Shown piece by piece: positions 42,111-46,466 of a stretch of DNA of 46,466 nt. The position numbers were made by a program, and so were the translations under genes. Below the pieces are notes generated by a model. It was not told the origin of the DNA and did not search any database. It saw nothing but the letters and a program-made list of their open reading frames with translations. The stretch is from Prolixibacteraceae bacterium. GTDB taxonomy: Bacteria > Bacteroidota > Bacteroidia > Bacteroidales > Prolixibacteraceae. The DNA lies in assembly GCA_028683385.1 (NCBI GenBank), contig JAQUIJ010000010.1:1-46466 (forward strand), read 5' to 3'. Each line of letters begins with the position of its first letter. Position 1 is the stretch's first letter.

Positions 42111-42202
42111 TCATCCTGAACTCGTCATCCTCTTGTCATCCTGAACTCGTTTCAGGATCTCAACCTAATGACCACAGATGCTGAAACAAGTTCAGCATGA
42201 CC
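42111..42202. repeat. Cluster of three hairpin repeat copies
   Basis: A partial copy at 42111-42124, an inverted unit at 42135-42159 (arms ATCCTGAA/TTCAGGAT) and an intact unit at 42177-42201 (arms ATGCTGAA/TTCAGCAT). The last two face each other across 17 bp. Confidence 0.8.
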
Positions 42203-42292
42203 TAAAGCAAAAGGTCTGTTACTTTACGCATCAGCAAGCTGATCTTTAAGAATTTATTAACCCGAAAAAATCTACAGGGCGGTAGAATATGC

Positions 42293-42300
42293 TACCTTTG
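42293..42300 (+). promoter_or_regulatory. -7 promoter element (TACCTTTG)
   Basis: Exact TAnnTTTG match 36 bp before the second ABC-F start at 42337. Confidence 0.55.
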
Positions 42301-42333
42301 TTGCCCTAAAATTTCAAGAATAAAAATATTTAG

Positions 42334-43950
<1,617 letters not shown>

Positions 43951-45134
43951 CCTGTCGGATCATCATACTGAACTTCTGGCCTAATTGCCTGACAGACTGA
44001 ATTACATGATCGAAGGCATTTAACATCAGAAATGAAATAAATTCGGGGTGACACGATTCCAAATTTGTCTCAGATTTAAAAGTCAACATCTTAAATAATA
44101 TAGAAAAGCCGTCTTCAGGAGATATTCCGGAGACGGCTTTTACATTAGCAACATACATGAGATGTTCAAAGGAGAAAAATTATTCGTATTAGGGACTTGG
44201 GAGTGAGTGAACTAAAATGCGACATTATTTCATTCTCATTACTCAATCAATACTATTTCAATGAATTTAAAATGAAGGGCTATAAATTCAATCAGCTCAA
44301 ACCAACTATCAGTATTGACTATTTTCGATCGTTATTTAACCCTATTTAAGCAGAAAATTGAAATATTTCTAATCCTAATTTTAGTTTCTCATCTCGTTAA
44401 TCATTCAACATATAAATCGGGAATGACTCTGGCATAAGGATTAAGTTTAAAGGATAGCGAAACGATTAATATGTTATTCTGCTTTCGTTTCTAAAAAGCG
44501 AATCAAATTCCATAAATTACCAATTTTACTTTAACACTTTATCTTGATTTACAATCAAAACATAGGTAACAAATGGATTTTAGTTGGATTTTTCAGACAT
44601 TTTAACTCCTAAAATACAGGCATTTAAGAGAATCACTTCAATAATTTCAATTTAGAGTGCTCCAAGAATTGATATCCAGATATTTTTCTAATTACATTCT
44701 ACTTTAAATGTATAATAAAGCATTTTCATGTTCAAAACCACTATTTGATCATTAGAAACACTCATTTGATAAATGGCTTGAATTTCAAGCATCTATCCTA
44801 TCAATTTATTGTTTTGATGTTCATAACTTTATTTGCGAAGAGAATTTAATACTTTAGAAATAAAGGTGTTCGCATGAGTCATTTTTCAACTAATTTAAAA
44901 ACCAAACAACTAATAAGAACAAGGCAAACAAGCGAAAAACATTTATGCTAAACAATCTAAAAACCCAAAATTCTAAATGCGGACACTTCGTGGACACGCC
45001 AATTCCTGGAATTTTAAGATTACGCCCCTGGGAAAACCCATTACAACAAAACGCAAGATAGAACTGCGTTGATACGAATAATTACGATTAAAAAAAGACA
45101 TAAAAAATATAAGTTAAATTTAATTCCACCAATT
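43951..45134. other. Long AT-rich gene-free stretch, 1184 bp
   Basis: Holds a terminator at 44104-44141 and a small 7-bp palindrome (44776-44790). From about 44160 to 45134 I find no frame of note, tRNA, or other RNA motif. The AT content is visibly higher than in the genes before it. It may be leader and control region for the large secreted protein or a site of past insertions. Confidence 0.5.
44104..44141 (+). terminator. Terminator downstream of the second ABC-F gene
   Basis: AAAAGCCGTCT (44104-44114) pairs perfectly with AGACGGCTTTT (44131-44141), extended inward to about 17 pairs with one mismatch, then a T run. Lies 153 bp after the ABC-F stop codon. Confidence 0.82.
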
Positions 45135-46466
45135 ATGAAAAAACGTTTACTTCGATTAAAAAGCATGCTGCTGCTCCCGATGCTCTTTTTGCTGCTGATG
45201 GCAATGAGTATAGGTGGAATGGCGCAAACATTGATCCCCGACCAAACTGATTATGCTCCAGGTACTCTTGCTACAATAACTGTAGATGGTTTTACTGTCG
45301 GTGAAGCTGTTTACATTCACGTTGACCATTTCATTGAAGGATATGGCCATGAAGATGAAGATTATACCTTAGATGCTGTTGATAATATTCAAAGCCCTTT
45401 CTTTTTTTATTACAATGTAGGCCTTGACGAAGCATTGGATGAATTTATTGTTACTGCGAGGCAGACCAATGGGAAAGTTGCAAGCTGTTCTTTTACAGAT
45501 GCTCCAAAGGCATCTTTCTCTAGTGCCTCAATAGATGGAACTTCAGCCATTTGTTCTGGTCAGTCAAGTACATTAGGACTTAGCATTTCAACTTGCGGCT
45601 CTGGTGCAATAGGTTATACTATTTCTTCCTACCTTTGGCAAAAATCTACAAACAATAGCACATGGTCAAATGCTGATGGTACAAATAGCAATGATACTTA
45701 TGATGCTTCTCCTACAAGTGACACATATTATCACTGTATAATTACTCTTTCTAAAAAGCAAGATAATTGTGATAACGTTACTGTAGTTTATACAACCTCT
45801 TCTTTTAAAGTTACTGTAAATGCATTGCCAAATAATACGACAGATGGTTTTTCGGGGAATACAATATGTTTAGGTGAAACTGGAACGTTGACTTTTGATG
45901 CTCTCAATACTGGATTTACTGGGCCATATACAATAATTTATGGAAATGGAACAAATCAATGGAGTCAAACAATTAATACTGCAGATGCAACAACCTTCAA
46001 TGTTGCTATAAATCCAACTTCTACAACTAATTATACATTAGTAAAAATTACGAATGCAAATGGTTGTGAGCGAACATCTGGATTTGGAAAATCAGGTGCA
46101 AGAATAACTGTCTACCAATTACCAACGGTATCTTGTCCAACTACTTTTTCTGCATCATCATGTAGCTTTTCTAACCAAACCGATGTAGATGCAGCTTATG
46201 CTACATGGCTAGCCACTGCCAGTGCAACAAACGGAACCCTAACAAATAACAATAACGGCGCACCCGCAATATGTGGTGGAACAAAAACAGTAACATTTAC
46301 GTCTACTTCATATTCTGGTTGTGGTACAACATCGTGTGATGCTTCATTCATTATTACACCTGCTAAAGCTGTTGCGGTAACAGGTCCAACAACAATCGAT
46401 GCAACTTCTTGCACCTATGCAACTCAATCGGATGTTGACGCGGCTTTCAAAACCTGGATTGAAACA
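45135..46466 (+). CDS. Large secreted cysteine-rich repeat protein, 3' end missing
   Basis: The frame opens with ATG at 45135 and stays open for 444 codons to the end of the window. Signal peptide: MKKRLLRLK then a hydrophobic core ending GGMAQ, mature start at about residue 32. The N terminus IPDQTDYAPGTLATITVDGF resembles opening modules of large Bacteroidota surface proteins. Further on come Ig/PKD-like segments with paired Cys (about 135-330) and, from about residue 335, repeats with the pattern C-[ST]-x(3)-Q-[ST]-DVDAA-[YF]-x-TW (SNQTDVDAAYATW, then ATQSDVDAAFKTW about 80 residues later). Such proteins are often several thousand residues with a type IX secretion tail; that part is outside the window. 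Adhesion role is inferred. Confidence 0.85.
   Translation, partial: MKKRLLRLKSMLLLPMLFLLLMAMSIGGMAQTLIPDQTDYAPGTLATITVDGFTVGEAVYIHVDHFIEGYGHEDEDYTLDAVDNIQSPFFFYYNVGLDEALDEFIVTARQTNGKVASCSFTDAPKASFSSASIDGTSAICSGQSSTLGLSISTCGSGAIGYTISSYLWQKSTNNSTWSNADGTNSNDTYDASPTSDTYYHCIITLSKKQDNCDNVTVVYTTSSFKVTVNALPNNTTDGFSGNTICLGETGTLTFDALNTGFTGPYTIIYGNGTNQWSQTINTADATTFNVAINPTSTTNYTLVKITNANGCERTSGFGKSGARITVYQLPTVSCPTTFSASSCSFSNQTDVDAAYATWLATASATNGTLTNNNNGAPAICGGTKTVTFTSTSYSGCGTTSCDASFIITPAKAVAVTGPTTIDATSCTYATQSDVDAAFKTWIET

Noticed and set aside
17080-42201. CRISPR-like repeats
   Set aside because: The 25-bp units are scattered singly or as facing pairs between genes, without regular spacers.
46196-46414. 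72-residue frame on the minus strand
   Set aside because: Antisense to the large secreted protein, which has a signal peptide and repeats.

Overview
The window reads as chromosomal DNA of a member of the Bacteroidota, most likely an anaerobic or facultative Bacteroidales/Marinilabiliales-type organism (inference). Several genes are preceded by the Bacteroidota -7 promoter element TAnnTTTG (TATCTTTG, TATATTTG, TACCTTTG), Shine-Dalgarno sequences are mostly absent, and the gene content fits: lipoproteins, glycoside hydrolases of families 78 and 2, a SIMPL-domain protein, a large cysteine-rich secreted repeat protein, and a NifU-like/GGGtGRT pair known from anaerobes. I see no rRNA, CRISPR array, prophage or complete insertion sequence. 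One tRNA (Trp, anticodon CCA) is present.

Layout. 1-303: a three-copy 24-bp repeat that looks like an IS21-type element end, then a fluoride riboswitch. 304-1048: crcB and a DUF190 gene. 1205-2902: NifU-like scaffold plus GGGtGRT protein, closed by a strong terminator shared with a convergent RelE/ParE toxin-antitoxin pair (2968-3665) whose antitoxin is internally duplicated. 3808-8574: a tight run with a zinc alcohol dehydrogenase, a C_GCAxxG_C_C protein, PAP2 phosphatase, MFS transporter, HAD hydrolase and deoC. 8658-11379: a SIMPL protein facing an nfeD-lipocalin operon. 11558-17007: purB, an MsbA-like ABC exporter and speA. 17148-18332: an MFS transporter. 18406-19926: an ECF sigma factor, a one-pass candidate anti-sigma protein and a small Spy-like periplasmic protein, divergent from a lipoprotein gene. 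21200-25496: tRNA-Trp, a LutA-type Fe-S protein, cvfB and topB. 25582-26462: two small stress-type genes (SnoaL-like and DUF4242) sharing an upstream element. 26774-36728: a GH78 rhamnosidase, a GlcG/HbpS-like protein, DUF2237, rlmD, a TolB-like propeller and a GH2 enzyme. 36897-43950: a DUF748/AsmA-like protein, two ABC-F ATPases and an rlmB-type methyltransferase. 43951-45134: about 1.2 kb of AT-rich DNA without genes. 45135-46466: the 5' part of a large secreted repeat protein that runs off the window.

Many genes are core housekeeping (purB, speA, deoC, topB, rlmD, rlmB, tRNA-Trp). The parts most worth a second look are the NifU-like/GGGtGRT pair, the toxin-antitoxin locus with a tandemly duplicated antitoxin, the ABC-F protein with a degenerate second ATPase site, the sigma/anti-sigma/Spy-like trio, the interspersed hairpin repeats with compensatory stem changes, and the truncated giant surface protein.

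For several genes I chose a downstream ATG over the longest open frame, because the longest frame began at TTG, lacked a signal peptide, or lay upstream of a recognisable -7 element. All family assignments come from reading the translated sequence without database searches.
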